In this document: positions 8,146-19,944 of the stretch, piece by piece | How positions within the stretch are numbered: the stretch's first letter is position 1 | Layout: each line of letters opens with the position of its first letter | Origin: Pseudomonadota bacterium | GTDB lineage: Bacteria > Pseudomonadota > Alphaproteobacteria > Rhodospirillales > Magnetospirillaceae | Length of the DNA stretch: 64,000 bases | NCBI GenBank assembly: GCA_021793155.1 | Contig: JAJYTF010000009.1 | Span: 62,001 to 126,000 of the forward strand | Reading direction: 5' to 3' | Translations under genes and position numbers: made by a program | Notes under the pieces: generated by a model | What the model saw: the letters and a program-made list of their open reading frames with translations, nothing else | Told to the model about the DNA's origin: nothing | Databases searched by the model: none

Positions 8146-8796
8146 ATGAAGCTGATCGACGCACTCCAAGACGAACATATCCTGATCGATCAGGTGCTGG
8201 GATCCTTTCGCACCTACGTCGGCCGACTCGTCGACGGGACTGCGGATCCGGATGACGGCAGGCGCTTTGCCGCGTTCTTCACCGAGTTCGCCGGTCATTT
8301 CCATCACGATCGCGAGGAACGGGTGCTCGTCGATGCGCTCGTGACGGAGGCGGAACTGCCGGGCGACCGCGGGCCATTGCGCGCCGTTGCGCAAGAGCAC
8401 GCCCAGACCGAGGGGTGGCTGCGCGAGATGATGCCGTTTCTCGAACAGAGGCCGCAGTCCGAGGGCGATCGTGTTCGGCTTCGGGCTCTGGCAACTCGCT
8501 ACTCGCACGCGCTTTGGCGTCATATCGATGCGGAGAACTCCGTCCTGTACCCGGAGGGTGTCGAGCGGCTTCGCCGGTGTGGCATTCGCGAGTTGCCGGA
8601 TCGGCCGATGAACGCGGCTGAGGCGGTCGCGCGTGAGGACGGCGCGGCCCTGCTGGTCCGTTATCCGCCGGTCGAGGACGGTGCGCTTGCGCGCGGTGAC
8701 GGTTGTTTCATGTGCCAAGCCTATGGTGAGACCTGCGACGGACTCGAGGCCGAGTGGTGGACGGAGCGCGAGTGGGAAGAGTTTTACAACTGGTGA
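8146..8796 (+). CDS. Hemerythrin HHE-domain protein
   Basis: 216 residues. The four-helix HHE cation-binding pattern is clear: 'DEHILIDQVLGSF', 'HFHHDREERVLVDALV', 'HAQTEGWLREM' and 'HALWRHIDAENSVLYP' supply the His, Glu and Asp ligands of a di-iron site that binds O2 or NO. The C-terminal 60 residues add a 'CFMCQAYGETC' segment, a possible extra metal or redox site. The ATG at 8146 has AGGA about ten bases upstream; an earlier in-frame ATG at 8110 has no site and adds twelve residues of poor character. The gene faces away from the ferredoxin and has an FNR-like box in its promoter, consistent with control by oxygen or NO. Likely role: iron or oxygen sensing, or NO protection. Confidence 0.83.
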   Translation: MKLIDALQDEHILIDQVLGSFRTYVGRLVDGTADPDDGRRFAAFFTEFAGHFHHDREERVLVDALVTEAELPGDRGPLRAVAQEHAQTEGWLREMMPFLEQRPQSEGDRVRLRALATRYSHALWRHIDAENSVLYPEGVERLRRCGIRELPDRPMNAAEAVAREDGAALLVRYPPVEDGALARGDGCFMCQAYGETCDGLEAEWWTEREWEEFYNW

Positions 8797-9193
8797 CGCA
8801 AGCGACTGAAACTCCTGGCGCGCCACGAAGGCCAAGCGGTTCTTCGACGCTTCGCGGAAGTTGAGTCCGATCTGTCAGGTTTCCCCCTTGCGGCCAACGA
8901 ATCAGAGTTTGCGCGCCCGAACGGGCGCACAGGCTCGGTTGAGCGAACGCGTCTGACTGAGCGTTCTCGGAGAGGTTGAAGGACCAGCCTGTGGAATGGG
9001 CCTGTCGGTGGGCTGAAGGGAGGCGCGGGCCTCGTGGAGGCCGGTGGATAGCCGGCGATTGGCCGGCCACGGTGACGCGCCCGGTCGATTTTGGTCGATA
9101 CCCGTATCGCGCTGGGCGTGCGTCGCCGATACCACCGCAGAACGGCGAATGGTCGGACCGGTGTCTGAGGTATGAGGATCGGTGGCATCGTCA
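8797..9193. other. Non-coding stretch between the hemerythrin gene and the transposase remnant
   Basis: 397 bp without a recognisable gene on either strand. A perfect hairpin GCGCCCG-AA-CGGGCGC lies at 8913-8928. The stretch is probably a mix of the hemerythrin 3' flank and debris from past insertions, because the transposase reading frame enters it abruptly at about 9210 without its usual C-terminus. Confidence 0.4.
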
Positions 9194-9727
9194 TCACGGT
9201 CCTCGTGGTCGGCGCATGAACTCCTGGCCGGACACCGTCTCCTTGCGATGGCGGCCTGCCGCCCGGTCCTTGTAGCGGAAGGTCACGGTCTCGGCGTCGA
9301 CGGCCAGGATGCGATTGTCGGTGATGGCGATGCGGAAGGCATAGCGGGCGAGGTAGTCGAGCGCCGCCTGCTGCCCCTCGCCCCACGGCGTAATGTGAAC
9401 CACCCAGGGGATCTGCCAGACATGGCGCGGCAGATCGACATCCGGGCAGAGCTTGGCGAAAGCCTCGCGGAAGCGGGCGCGGACCAGGGTGGCGAGCGCC
9501 GACTTGGGGAACAGGAAGGTCTTTCCGGTGGGATGCCAGGTGGCGCCGTCGTCGGACAATCCGCCGCCGGTGACCAGGCAGTGAACGTGGGGATGGAAGA
9601 CCAGCCGCTGCGTCCATGTGTGGAGCACGGCCAGCACGCCGTAGCCGTCGACCTGATGCCGGCGCAGGGCGATCCGCAATTCCTCGGGCACGGTGACGGT
9701 GACGTGGAAATAGGGAACGGGTAACAT
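9194..9727 (-). pseudogene. IS91-family transposase remnant (Y2 transposase domain)
   Basis: 177 codons matching the middle of IS91-type transposases: 'LPVPYFHVTVTVPEELR', then the metal-binding 'RLVFHPHVHCLVTGGGLS' with its HxH pair, and 'VVHITPWGEGQQAALDYLARY'. The full protein is roughly 380-400 residues. The N-terminal zinc-binding part is missing, and the C-terminus stops after 'EFMRR', where family members continue. No IS91 ends were identified. This is a dead fragment of a rolling-circle type element, left beside tRNA-Thr. No intact IS91 copy is present in the window that could act on it. Confidence 0.82.
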
Positions 9728-10132
9728 CTCGGGCCGGCGCTGCGCGAAGCCATCGAGGGAGCGGAGCGCAGGGCCGGCGGCGGCGATGGAAGCGGCAGTC
9801 TCAGCAACAGTATCTTTCCCGATCCCACCGGCGAGATCCCCGGTGATCGTAACAGAGGGTACATCCGGCAGGATGGTGTCAGATTGGAGTCACCTTGGAT
9901 GACGTGGCTCCATAAAAAATTATGTGCAGACAAGGACTTAATGGCAGATTGGCGCCATTGCTTTATCTTGCCTTTCGACTCTCGCCGGAACTGATCCCCA
10001 CCCCATCTACGCACATCGGCGACGGCGGACAGTCGACGGAGCCATGTGACCGACCTTGGGCATCGGTGCTTGCTATGTGCTTACTGAAGCAAAAGGGGTT
10101 AGCCCACCGCCTGAGCTAACCCCTTGAAAAAC
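9728..10132. other. Non-coding stretch between the transposase remnant and tRNA-Thr
   Basis: About 405 bp. Apart from the tRNA terminator at its right end I see no gene. A locally AT-richer stretch (9895-9975) and an imperfect palindrome around 9872-9891 (GGTG...CACC) stand out. Together with the IS91 fragment it is probably acquired or decayed DNA. Confidence 0.4.
10091..10125 (-). terminator. Rho-independent terminator of tRNA-Thr
   Basis: An 11-bp perfect stem (AAGGGGTTAGC / GCTAACCCCTT) followed on the minus strand by TTTT, 8 bp after the encoded CCA of tRNA-Thr. It would end the hemC-hemD-hemY-tRNA transcript as well as a tRNA-only transcript. Confidence 0.88.
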
Positions 10133-11541
<1,409 letters not shown>

Positions 11542-11545
<4 letters not shown>

Positions 11546-12264
11546 GGCCATTCCCCCTGGTCGATGGCGGCGAGCAAGGCCTCCTGCTCGGGCTTGGCGG
11601 CTGTGCGAACCACCCGCCAGGGCAGGGTCGCCAACTCTCCGGCCACCGCCGCGCTCAAGGCATAGGCGGCGATCGGCCGGCAGGCGTCCTGGCAACCGAC
11701 GGCATGGGCCAGGGTAGCAAAGGTCGCTGCCGTGCGGGGAGAGAAAAAGAGAGCCAGGTCAATCAGTTCACCTTCAAGCGCGGCGATCAGCGAGGGGCTG
11801 AGGGCGGTTGCCGTACGGGCTTCGTACAGCACCACCCGGCGCACTTCATAACCCTGCGAGCCGAGCCGCCCGCTCAGGTCTCCGGCCAGCTTGCCGGCGG
11901 CCGCGTGAAGCAGGGCGCCGTGGCGTGGGTCGACCCGCCCGGACACCAGGGCGGCCAGTTTTTCCACATCACCGCCGGCGCTTTCCACTTGGCGGAAGCC
12001 CAGTTCGCGGGCGCAAGCCGCCGTGGCGTCGCCTACCGCCCACAGCGGCAGGCTGCGGTCATCCAGGTTGGCCGCCAGGGCCCGCACGCCATTGGCGCTG
12101 GTGGCCAGAAACCCCTGCACGCCATTCAACGGCAGGCTGACGCCGCGCTCGATGACGATTTCCAGCAAAGGTTCGATCTGAACGGAAAAGCCGCGGGACT
12201 CCAGCGCCCGAGTAATGCCCTCGGAATCTTCCCGGGGCCGGGTCACCAGGGCTCGGCGGGTCAT
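11542..12264 (-). CDS. hemD: Uroporphyrinogen-III synthase
   Basis: 240 residues, usual length for HemD. It closes and inverts ring D of hydroxymethylbilane to give uroporphyrinogen III, the last common precursor of heme, siroheme and cobalamin. The family shows low sequence identity, but the start 'RALVTRPREDSEGI', 'PLLEIV', 'GFLATSANGVRAL' and 'ALFFSPRTAATF' are typical. It sits between hemC and hemY in the classical order. Its stop overlaps the hemY start (ATGA). It is separated from hemC by 115 bp occupied mainly by a palindromic repeat. Confidence 0.88.
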
Positions 12265-12282
12265 GGGGCGACCCCGGAGGCT

Positions 12283-12373
12283 TCACCATGAAGACACGAA
12301 ATCACGAAGGGCGGCGAAGGAAAGGATAGGTCCTCTCTTCCTTTCTCTTCGCGTCCTAGAGCCTTCGTGGTCG
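12283..12373. repeat. Dispersed intergenic palindromic repeat, CACCA(C)GAAG...CTTCGTGG type, copy 1
   Basis: The left arm reads CACCATGAAGACACGAA and is followed by ATCACGAAGG; the right arm ends in GCCTTCGTGGTCGACG. The interior is purine-rich then pyrimidine-rich (GAAGGAAAGG ... CTTCCTTTCTCTTCGCG). It fills the gap between hemC and hemD. Two more copies of this family are at 15769-15865 and 43548-43620. Confidence 0.75.
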
Positions 12374-12379
12374 ACGTCA

Positions 12380-13321
12380 TCACACGGTCTTGAAGTCGAA
12401 GAATCCCGGGCCGCAGCGGCCCAGCAGTTCCTCGCCGACCCGGCGGCCGAGGGATTCTGGATGGGCGCGGTCACCGACCTGCCGGCTTTCATAGGCGAGG
12501 CCGCCATCCGGCTTGACCACCAGGCCGCGAAACACCAACTGGTCGCCCGACAGTTCGGCCAAGCCGGCGATGGGGGTGCGGCAGGATCCGTCCAGCACCG
12601 CCAGGAACGCGCGCTCGGCCAACACCCGGACATGGGAGTCCGCATGGTCGAGCGGGGCGAGGCGGCGATGGGCCACGGCGTCGTCGGCGCGGCAGGTGAC
12701 GCCGATGGCGCCCTGCGCCACCGCCGGCAGCATCTCTTCGGGCTCCAGCAGCGAGGCGATACGGTCGGTCAGGCCGAGGCGCCTGAGGCCGGCCATGGCC
12801 AGCAGGGTGGCGTCGACGACACCCTCTTCGAGTTTCTTCATACGGGTCTGCACATTGCCGCGCAGCGGTTCGACCTTGAGGTCGGGCCGGCGGTAGAGGA
12901 TCTGGGCGCCCCGCCGCAGCGAGGCGGTGCCGATCACCGAGCCGGCCGGCAGGTCTGCCAGCCGCTTGGCTTTGAGGCACATGAAGGCGTCGCGGGTGTC
13001 TTCCCGTTCCAGCACGCAAGGCAGCGTCAGGCCGGGCGGCAGTACCGTCGGCACGTCCTTCATCGAGTGGACGGCGATGTCGATCCGCCCTTCCAACTGG
13101 GCCTCGTCGATTTCCTTGGTGAACAGACCCTTGCCGCCGATGGCCGCCAGGGTACGGTCGAGCACCATGTCGCCGGTGGTCTTGATGATGACGATTTCGA
13201 TGGCGCCGGGCCGGGCCAGGTCGGGATGCGCCGCGGCAAGGTGCGCCTGGACCTGGTGGGCTTGGGCGAGGGCCAAGGGGCTACCTCGGGTGCCGATGCG
13301 GAGGGGAGATGTGCTGTTCAT
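12380..13321 (-). CDS. hemC: Porphobilinogen deaminase (hydroxymethylbilane synthase)
   Basis: 313 residues, normal length. It polymerises four porphobilinogens into hydroxymethylbilane. Visible signatures: 'IGTRGSPLALAQAHQV' at the N-terminus, 'KGLFTKEIDEAQLEG', 'AVHSMKDVP', the arginine-rich 'GTASLRRGAQ' and 'LRGNVQTRM', and 'LDGSCRTPIAG', where Cys247 would carry the dipyrromethane cofactor. It is first in the minus-strand hemC-hemD-hemY set and diverges from tsaD with 52 bp between starts, an arrangement common in alphaproteobacteria. Both promoters must lie in that short gap. Confidence 0.96.
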   Translation of the reverse strand: MNSTSPLRIGTRGSPLALAQAHQVQAHLAAAHPDLARPGAIEIVIIKTTGDMVLDRTLAAIGGKGLFTKEIDEAQLEGRIDIAVHSMKDVPTVLPPGLTLPCVLEREDTRDAFMCLKAKRLADLPAGSVIGTASLRRGAQILYRRPDLKVEPLRGNVQTRMKKLEEGVVDATLLAMAGLRRLGLTDRIASLLEPEEMLPAVAQGAIGVTCRADDAVAHRRLAPLDHADSHVRVLAERAFLAVLDGSCRTPIAGLAELSGDQLVFRGLVVKPDGGLAYESRQVGDRAHPESLGRRVGEELLGRCGPGFFDFKTV

Positions 13322-13373
13322 GGGGGTGTTTTAGTCGCTGGATCGTTCCAAGGAAAGGGCGTAGTGAGGGGGC

Positions 13374-14426
13374 ATGCTGGTACTAGGTATCGAAACGAGC
13401 TGTGACGAAACCGCCGCCGCGGTGGTGCGGGACGACCGCACCATCCTCGCCGATGTGGTTCTGTCGCAATTGGACGAGCACCGCCCCTTTGGCGGAGTGG
13501 TTCCGGAAATCGCCGCGCGCGCCCATCTCGACCATCTGGACCGCCTGGTGGCCGAGGCGCTGCGGCGCTCGGCCGTCGATCTGGCGGCGTTGGACGCTGT
13601 CGCCGCCACTGCCGGGCCGGGGCTGATCGGCGGCATCATGGTCGGTGTGACCACCGCCAAGGCCATCGCCGCGGTGGCCGGCAAGCCGTTCGTCGCCGTC
13701 AACCATCTGGAGGGCCACGCCCTGTCGGCCCGGCTGTCGCATGGCCTGGAATTTCCTTATCTGCTGCTGCTGGTATCGGGCGGCCACTGCCAGCTCCTGA
13801 CGGTGGAGGGCGTCGGCCGCTACCGACGGCTCGGCGCTACCATCGACGACGCGGCCGGCGAAGCCTTCGACAAGGTGGCCAAGATGCTGGATCTGGGTTA
13901 TCCGGGCGGACCGGCGGTCCAGCGCGCGGCCGCCGCCGGCGATACCGGCCGCTTTGCACTGCCGCGGCCGATGAAGGGCAGGCCCGGATGTGACTTCTCG
14001 TTCTCGGGCCTGAAGAACGCCGTGCGCCTGCTGGTCGCCGAACTGGGCACCCTGTCCGACCAGGACAAGGCCGATGTCGCCGCCGCGTTTCAGCTGGCCG
14101 TCGCCGAATCAGTAGCCGACCGCTCGGGGCGCGCCATGGGCGAATTCGCCCGGGATTATGCCGGGCCGGCCCATCTGGTGGTGGCCGGCGGTGTCGCCGC
14201 CAACACCCTGCTGAGGCAGACCTTGGCGGCCAAGGCGGCGGATTGCGGCTTCACCCTGGTGGCGCCGCCGCTCGCTCTTTGCACCGACAACGCGGCGATG
14301 ATCGCCTGGGCCGGCCTCGAGCGCTTTCGCCTGGGGCAAAGCGACGGCCTGGATTTCGCAGCCCGCCCCCGCTGGCCTCTCGATCCGGGAGCGAAACGGT
14401 TGCGCGGCGCCGGGGTCAAGGCATAA
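13374..14426 (+). CDS. tsaD: tRNA N6-adenosine threonylcarbamoyltransferase
   Basis: 350 residues. TsaD transfers the threonylcarbamoyl group from TC-AMP to A37 of ANN-decoding tRNAs (t6A), together with TsaB and TsaE; tsaE is also in this window at 62.1-62.6 kb. The ASKHA-fold motif '[14 protein letters not shown]', the metal-binding '[10 protein letters not shown]' with two His, and '[14 protein letters not shown]' are present. It begins 52 bp from hemC, and gpsA starts 25 bp after its stop, so it leads the tsaD-gpsA-YciI-EVE unit. Confidence 0.97.
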   Translation: MLVLGIETSCDETAAAVVRDDRTILADVVLSQLDEHRPFGGVVPEIAARAHLDHLDRLVAEALRRSAVDLAALDAVAATAGPGLIGGIMVGVTTAKAIAAVAGKPFVAVNHLEGHALSARLSHGLEFPYLLLLVSGGHCQLLTVEGVGRYRRLGATIDDAAGEAFDKVAKMLDLGYPGGPAVQRAAAAGDTGRFALPRPMKGRPGCDFSFSGLKNAVRLLVAELGTLSDQDKADVAAAFQLAVAESVADRSGRAMGEFARDYAGPAHLVVAGGVAANTLLRQTLAAKAADCGFTLVAPPLALCTDNAAMIAWAGLERFRLGQSDGLDFAARPRWPLDPGAKRLRGAGVKA

Positions 14427-14451
14427 CGAGATGAAACGGGGGAGGACGAGG

Positions 14452-15456
14452 ATGGAAACAGTCGGCATCATCGGTGCCGGAGCGTGGGGCACGGCGCTGG
14501 CCGCTACCGTTCGTCGGGCGGGGCGGCGGGTGCGGCTGTGGGCCCACGAGCCCGAGGTGCGGGACGGCATCGCCCGCGAGGGCCGTAATCCGCTGTTCCT
14601 GCCGGAGGTGACGCTCGAAGGGGTGACGGCGACCACCGACCTGGCCGAGGGCGCCGCCACCGATGCTGTCCTGCTGGTGGTGCCGGCGCAGTTCCTGCGC
14701 TCGGTCTGCCGCCGGTTGCGGCCGGCCTGGAAGCCCGGCACGGCGGCGGTGGTCTGCGCCAAGGGCATCGAGACGCAGAGCTGCGCCCTGATGACCGAGG
14801 TGGTGGCCGAGGAATTGCCCGAGGCAGAGGTCGCCGTGCTGTCCGGGCCGACCTTCGCCATCGAGGTGGCGCGCGGCCTGCCCACCGCAGTCACCCTGGC
14901 CTGCGCCGATACCGGGCTGGGTCAGACCCTGGTCGAGACCATCGGCACGCCGACCTTCCGCCCGTATCTGACCGACGACGTGATCGGCGCCGAGATGGGC
15001 GGTGCGGTGAAAAATGTTCTGGCCATCGCCTGTGGGGTGGTCGAGGGTCGGCAGCTTGGCGACAATGCCCGGGCGGCGCTGATTACCCGCGGGCTGGCCG
15101 AGCTGTCGCGCCTGGCTGTGGCCCGCGGTGCGCGCCCGGCAACCTGTATGGGCCTCTCGGGCCTGGGCGATCTGATCCTCACCGCCTCGTCCACCCAGTC
15201 GCGCAACTATTCCCTTGGCGTGGCCCTCGGCCAGGGGCGCTCGCTGTCCGAGATCCTGGCATCGCGGCGGTCGGTCACCGAAGGGGTCGCCACGGCCGGC
15301 TCGGTGGTCGATCTGGCCGGCCGCCTGGGTGTCGAAATGCCTATCTGCGCCGCGGTCAACGGCCTGCTCTACCAGGGCATCGGCGTCGAGGAGACCATCC
15401 GCGGGCTTCTGGCCCGCCCGTTCACCGGCGAATTGGGTTTTACGCCCGGCGCCTGA
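14452..15456 (+). CDS. gpsA: NAD(P)H-dependent glycerol-3-phosphate dehydrogenase
   Basis: 334 residues. It reduces dihydroxyacetone phosphate to sn-glycerol-3-phosphate for phospholipid synthesis. The Rossmann motif 'GIIGAGAWGTALA' is at the N-terminus, the substrate and catalytic segment 'MGGAVKNVLAIACG' is central, and 'GLGDLILTASS' follows. The ATG at 14452 was chosen because GGAGG at 14441-14445 lies six bases upstream; the in-frame ATG at 14431 would put this site inside the gene. It is second in the tsaD-gpsA-YciI-EVE unit. Confidence 0.95.
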   Translation: METVGIIGAGAWGTALAATVRRAGRRVRLWAHEPEVRDGIAREGRNPLFLPEVTLEGVTATTDLAEGAATDAVLLVVPAQFLRSVCRRLRPAWKPGTAAVVCAKGIETQSCALMTEVVAEELPEAEVAVLSGPTFAIEVARGLPTAVTLACADTGLGQTLVETIGTPTFRPYLTDDVIGAEMGGAVKNVLAIACGVVEGRQLGDNARAALITRGLAELSRLAVARGARPATCMGLSGLGDLILTASSTQSRNYSLGVALGQGRSLSEILASRRSVTEGVATAGSVVDLAGRLGVEMPICAAVNGLLYQGIGVEETIRGLLARPFTGELGFTPGA

Positions 15457-15483
15457 CGTTTCTGCCTTCCGAAGGAGACGACA

Positions 15484-15762
15484 ATGCTGTTTTTCGTTCA
15501 TTGCATCGACAAGCCCGGCCATCAGGAAGTGCGCCTGGCCAGCCGTCCGGCTCATCTGGAATACACCAAGGCGAACGTTGACAAGATCGTCATCGCCGGC
15601 CCGACGCAGACCGAAGACCGCCAGGGGATGACGGGCAGTGTTTTCATCGTCGATTTTCCCGACCGGTCGGCGGTCGAGACGTTCTTTGCAAATGATCCTT
15701 ATACCAAAGCAGGGCTGTTCGAAGCCGTGATCATCCGGCCTTATAAGAAAGTCTTGCCGTAG
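15484..15762 (+). CDS. YciI-like protein
   Basis: 92 residues, the full length of a single YciI (ferredoxin-fold, dimeric alpha/beta barrel) domain. It has 'CIDKPGHQEVR', 'RPAHLEYTKAN' with the conserved His, 'GPTQTEDRQGMTGSVFIVDF' and 'NDPYTKAGLFEAVIIRPY'. Biochemical roles for YciI proteins vary and none is assigned here. GGAGACGAC precedes the ATG. It follows gpsA by 27 bp, and the gpsA-YciI-EVE order recurs in many alphaproteobacteria, suggesting co-expression rather than a shared pathway. Confidence 0.88.
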   Translation: MLFFVHCIDKPGHQEVRLASRPAHLEYTKANVDKIVIAGPTQTEDRQGMTGSVFIVDFPDRSAVETFFANDPYTKAGLFEAVIIRPYKKVLP

Positions 15763-15768
15763 GCGAAA

Positions 15769-15865
15769 TTCACCACCAAGACGCGAATGATGGAAGGAAA
15801 GGGAAGAAGAGATGCTCCATTCCCCTGTATTCGTGCCCTTCCTGTCCTTCGTGTCTTCGTGGTGA
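15769..15865. repeat. Dispersed intergenic palindromic repeat, copy 2
   Basis: Arms TTCACCACCAAGACGCGAA and the inverted CCTTCGTGTCTTCGTGGTGA enclose a purine-rich then pyrimidine-rich middle, as in copies 1 and 3. It sits between the YciI and EVE genes, inside an otherwise compact operon, so it will be transcribed and can fold into a long hairpin. Confidence 0.8.
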
Positions 15866-15886
15866 GCACTGTCGATAGGAGTTTGC

Positions 15887-16315
15887 GTGGCGCATTGGCT
15901 GGTGAAGTCCGAACCCGGGCATTGGTCGTGGGATGACCAGATCAAGGCGGGGACCACCCATTGGGACGGGGTGCGCAATTTCCAGGCGGCCAACAACCTG
16001 AAGGCCATGCGCCTTGGCGACCGGGCGTTCTTCTACCACTCGGTGGGGGAAAAGCGCATCGTCGGAATTGTCGAGGTAGTGCGGGAGTCCTACCCCGACC
16101 CGGGCGATTCCACCGGCCGCTTCGTCATGGTCGATGTAAAGACCGTAGCCCCGCTGCCGCAGCCGGTGGGTCTGGACCGGATCAAGGCCGATCCGGAACT
16201 TGGCCATCTCGCTCTTATCCGCCAGTCGCGCCTGTCGGTGCTGCCGGTGGACGAAGCGGCGTGGATTCGCATCTGCCGCCTCGGAGGAATAGGAATCCCG
16301 CCCGCCCAGGACTAA
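15887..16315 (+). CDS. EVE domain-containing protein
   Basis: 142 residues, a single EVE (PUA-like) domain of the thymocyte nuclear protein 1 type. It starts 'AHWLVKSEPGHWSWDDQ' and contains 'HWDGVRNFQAANNL' and 'GDRAFFYHSVGEKRIVGIVEV', the pocket-forming segments. EVE domains bind modified bases in DNA or RNA; the housekeeping version beside gpsA and YciI is widespread, and a tRNA or RNA-modification link is plausible but unproven. Translation begins at GTG, with ATAGGAG five to six bases upstream. Confidence 0.92.
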   Translation: MAHWLVKSEPGHWSWDDQIKAGTTHWDGVRNFQAANNLKAMRLGDRAFFYHSVGEKRIVGIVEVVRESYPDPGDSTGRFVMVDVKTVAPLPQPVGLDRIKADPELGHLALIRQSRLSVLPVDEAAWIRICRLGGIGIPPAQD

Positions 16316-16517
16316 ATGAAGGGGTCAGAATGCGGTGCGAACGGCAAATCTAGATAGGCCGTCCGGTGGTGTGTGGAAACCCACATAATTCCTGCAGCAT
16401 TTGCCCCCCTCGGGCTTGTCTCGTGATGGGCAATTGACGATAATCCTTTATCACTTCGGCAAAAAAACAATCTAGGGGTGCGCGAGCACTGCCTTGGATC
16501 AATAGCGGAGGACGCCT

Positions 16518-18464
<1,947 letters not shown>

Positions 18465-18477
18465 GGCTGAAGACGAT

Positions 18478-18507
18478 AAAGGCGCCCGGCATTACCGGGC
18501 GCCTTTT
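18478..18507. terminator. Terminator between acs and the ketosamine kinase gene
   Basis: AAAGGCGCCCGG and CCGGGCGCCTTTT form a perfect 9-bp GC stem extended by A-T pairs, with a CATTA loop. It ends in TTTT on the plus strand and TTTA on the minus strand, so it can serve both convergent genes. Confidence 0.9.
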
Positions 18508-18564
18508 CGAATTTACGCCGCCAGGCGCGGGAATCGCCGCATGGCGGGCTCGTGGTCGATAATC

Positions 18565-19389
18565 TCACACGAACCGCCGCACGGTCCTCTCCACATCACC
18601 CACATAGCTGCCGCCGAACAGGCGGACATGGACCAGCAGCGGATAAAGGTTCAGCAGGTCGCGGCGGGCTTCCCAGAAGCCGGGGCGCAACGGCCGGTGT
18701 TCGGCATAGCGGGCGAAGAAGCGCTCGTCGAAAGTGCCGAACAGGGTGCCGAAGGCCAGTTCGATCTCAGCATCGGCATAATGGATCGCCGGGTCGACGA
18801 AGGCGATGACCCGGTCGTGGCGACACAGGATGTTGCCGCCCCATGCGTCGCCGTGGATGAGCGACGGAGCGGGTGGCTCATCGAGCCATTGGTCCAGCCG
18901 TTCGGCCAGGCGGTCGAGATGGTGGCGGAGCGCGGTCGGCAGCCGGCCGGCGGCATGGGCCTGATCGGCCATGGCCAGCAGGCGCTGGTGGCGGAAGAAG
19001 TCGCACCAGCGGTCGGCCGGCTGGTTGGGCTGGTCGAGCCCGCCGATCGCGGTGTTTCTTGTGAAACCGAAACGTTCCCAGGCGTGCTGGTGGAGGGTCG
19101 CCAGATGGTCTGCCGCGTCCTCCTGCGCCAGCGCCCCGCCGGTCTCAACGAACTCCATCAAGATCACCTCGTCCGAGGCGTGTTGGAGGCGCGGCAGCGG
19201 CAATCGGGTATGATCAGCCAGCCATTGCAGCATGAAGGCCTCGGCCTCCAGCCCGGGCCCGAGCTTGGCCACCAGCCGGCTGCCGTCGTCCAGGTCGAGG
19301 CGCCGTACCTCGCCGACGCAGCCGCCGGCCAGTGGCGTGGAGCGGACGACGTGGCGTGGCGACAGCGCCGCGGCGAGGGCCGGTGTCAT
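18565..19389 (-). CDS. Fructosamine/ketosamine-3-kinase family protein
   Basis: 274 residues, full length for the FN3K-related kinases of the aminoglycoside-kinase fold. The catalytic loop 'SLIHGDAWGGNILC' and metal-binding 'FVDPAIHYADAEIELAF' are intact, with the N-terminal 'GGCVGEVRRLDLDDGSRLVAK' supplying the ATP lysine. Members phosphorylate O3 of ketoamines formed by protein glycation, which makes them fall off; many bacterial members prefer ribulosamines or erythrulosamines. The start overlaps the stop of the LMW-phosphatase gene (ATGA), fitting a two-step repair pair. Confidence 0.9.
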   Translation of the reverse strand: MTPALAAALSPRHVVRSTPLAGGCVGEVRRLDLDDGSRLVAKLGPGLEAEAFMLQWLADHTRLPLPRLQHASDEVILMEFVETGGALAQEDAADHLATLHQHAWERFGFTRNTAIGGLDQPNQPADRWCDFFRHQRLLAMADQAHAAGRLPTALRHHLDRLAERLDQWLDEPPAPSLIHGDAWGGNILCRHDRVIAFVDPAIHYADAEIELAFGTLFGTFDERFFARYAEHRPLRPGFWEARRDLLNLYPLLVHVRLFGGSYVGDVERTVRRFV

Positions 19390-19910
19390 GCGCCTGCGGC
19401 GCCGATGCGACGGGTCCGGCGCAGATGGTCGATCAGACCGAGCACGCCGCGCTCGATCATGTCGAACACTGCGTCGAATCCATCATCGCCGTAATAGGGA
19501 TCAGGAACTTCCAGGGGATCGCCGTCCCGGGCGAAACTCATCAGCAGGCAGACGCGGTCTTCCAGCCCCGGCGGGCATTGCGCCAGCAATAGCTGCCGAT
19601 GGCGGTGCTCCATCACGGCGATAATGTCGAAATCGGCGAAATCGGCCGGGGAAACCTGGCGGGCCCGCTGGCCGGCGATATCAACCTGCCGGCGGCGCGC
19701 CGTCGCGATACTACGCCGGTCGGGCGGCTCGCCCACATGGTAGCCGTGGGTGCCGGCCGAATCGACGCTGATCAAATGGCCCAGCCCGGTCTTGGCGATA
19801 TGGGCGCGCATCAGGCCTTCGGCGGTGGGCGAACGGCAGATGTTTCCTGTGCAGACGAAGAGAACCTTGACCAAGCGAGTGACCCCGGACAGAACGTTTC
19901 CGACCAACAT
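19386..19910 (-). CDS. Low-molecular-weight protein-tyrosine-phosphatase family protein
   Basis: 174 residues as called. The P-loop 'VLFVCTGNICRSPTAEG' (C-x5-R) and the general-acid loop 'VPDPYYGDDGF' are both intact. Members dephosphorylate tyrosines or small phosphorylated adducts; homologues next to FN3K-like kinases can act as ribulosamine-5-phosphatases. Start choice is uncertain: ATG 19910 gives a 15-residue extension, and a TTG at 19874 would start right before 'VKVLFVCTGNICRSP', closer to family norms. It diverges from the sirtuin gene, with 34 bp between the called starts. Confidence 0.88.
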   Translation of the reverse strand: MLVGNVLSGVTRLVKVLFVCTGNICRSPTAEGLMRAHIAKTGLGHLISVDSAGTHGYHVGEPPDRRSIATARRRQVDIAGQRARQVSPADFADFDIIAVMEHRHRQLLLAQCPPGLEDRVCLLMSFARDGDPLEVPDPYYGDDGFDAVFDMIERGVLGLIDHLRRTRRIGAAGA

Positions 19911-19944
19911 ATAATGGGTCATCCACAGGTCGAAAGGGAATGCC

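Noticed and set aside
8797-8930. Group II intron end (GTGCGCCC... on the minus strand at 8930)
   Set aside because: Only the first bases and a 7-bp hairpin agree; no reverse transcriptase, domain V hairpin or 3' end is present, and the next gene begins within 135 bp.
9283-10014. A 243-codon minus-strand frame overlapping the IS91 remnant
   Set aside because: It is out of frame with the transposase, overlaps it, and is low-complexity (Ser/Pro/Arg-rich).
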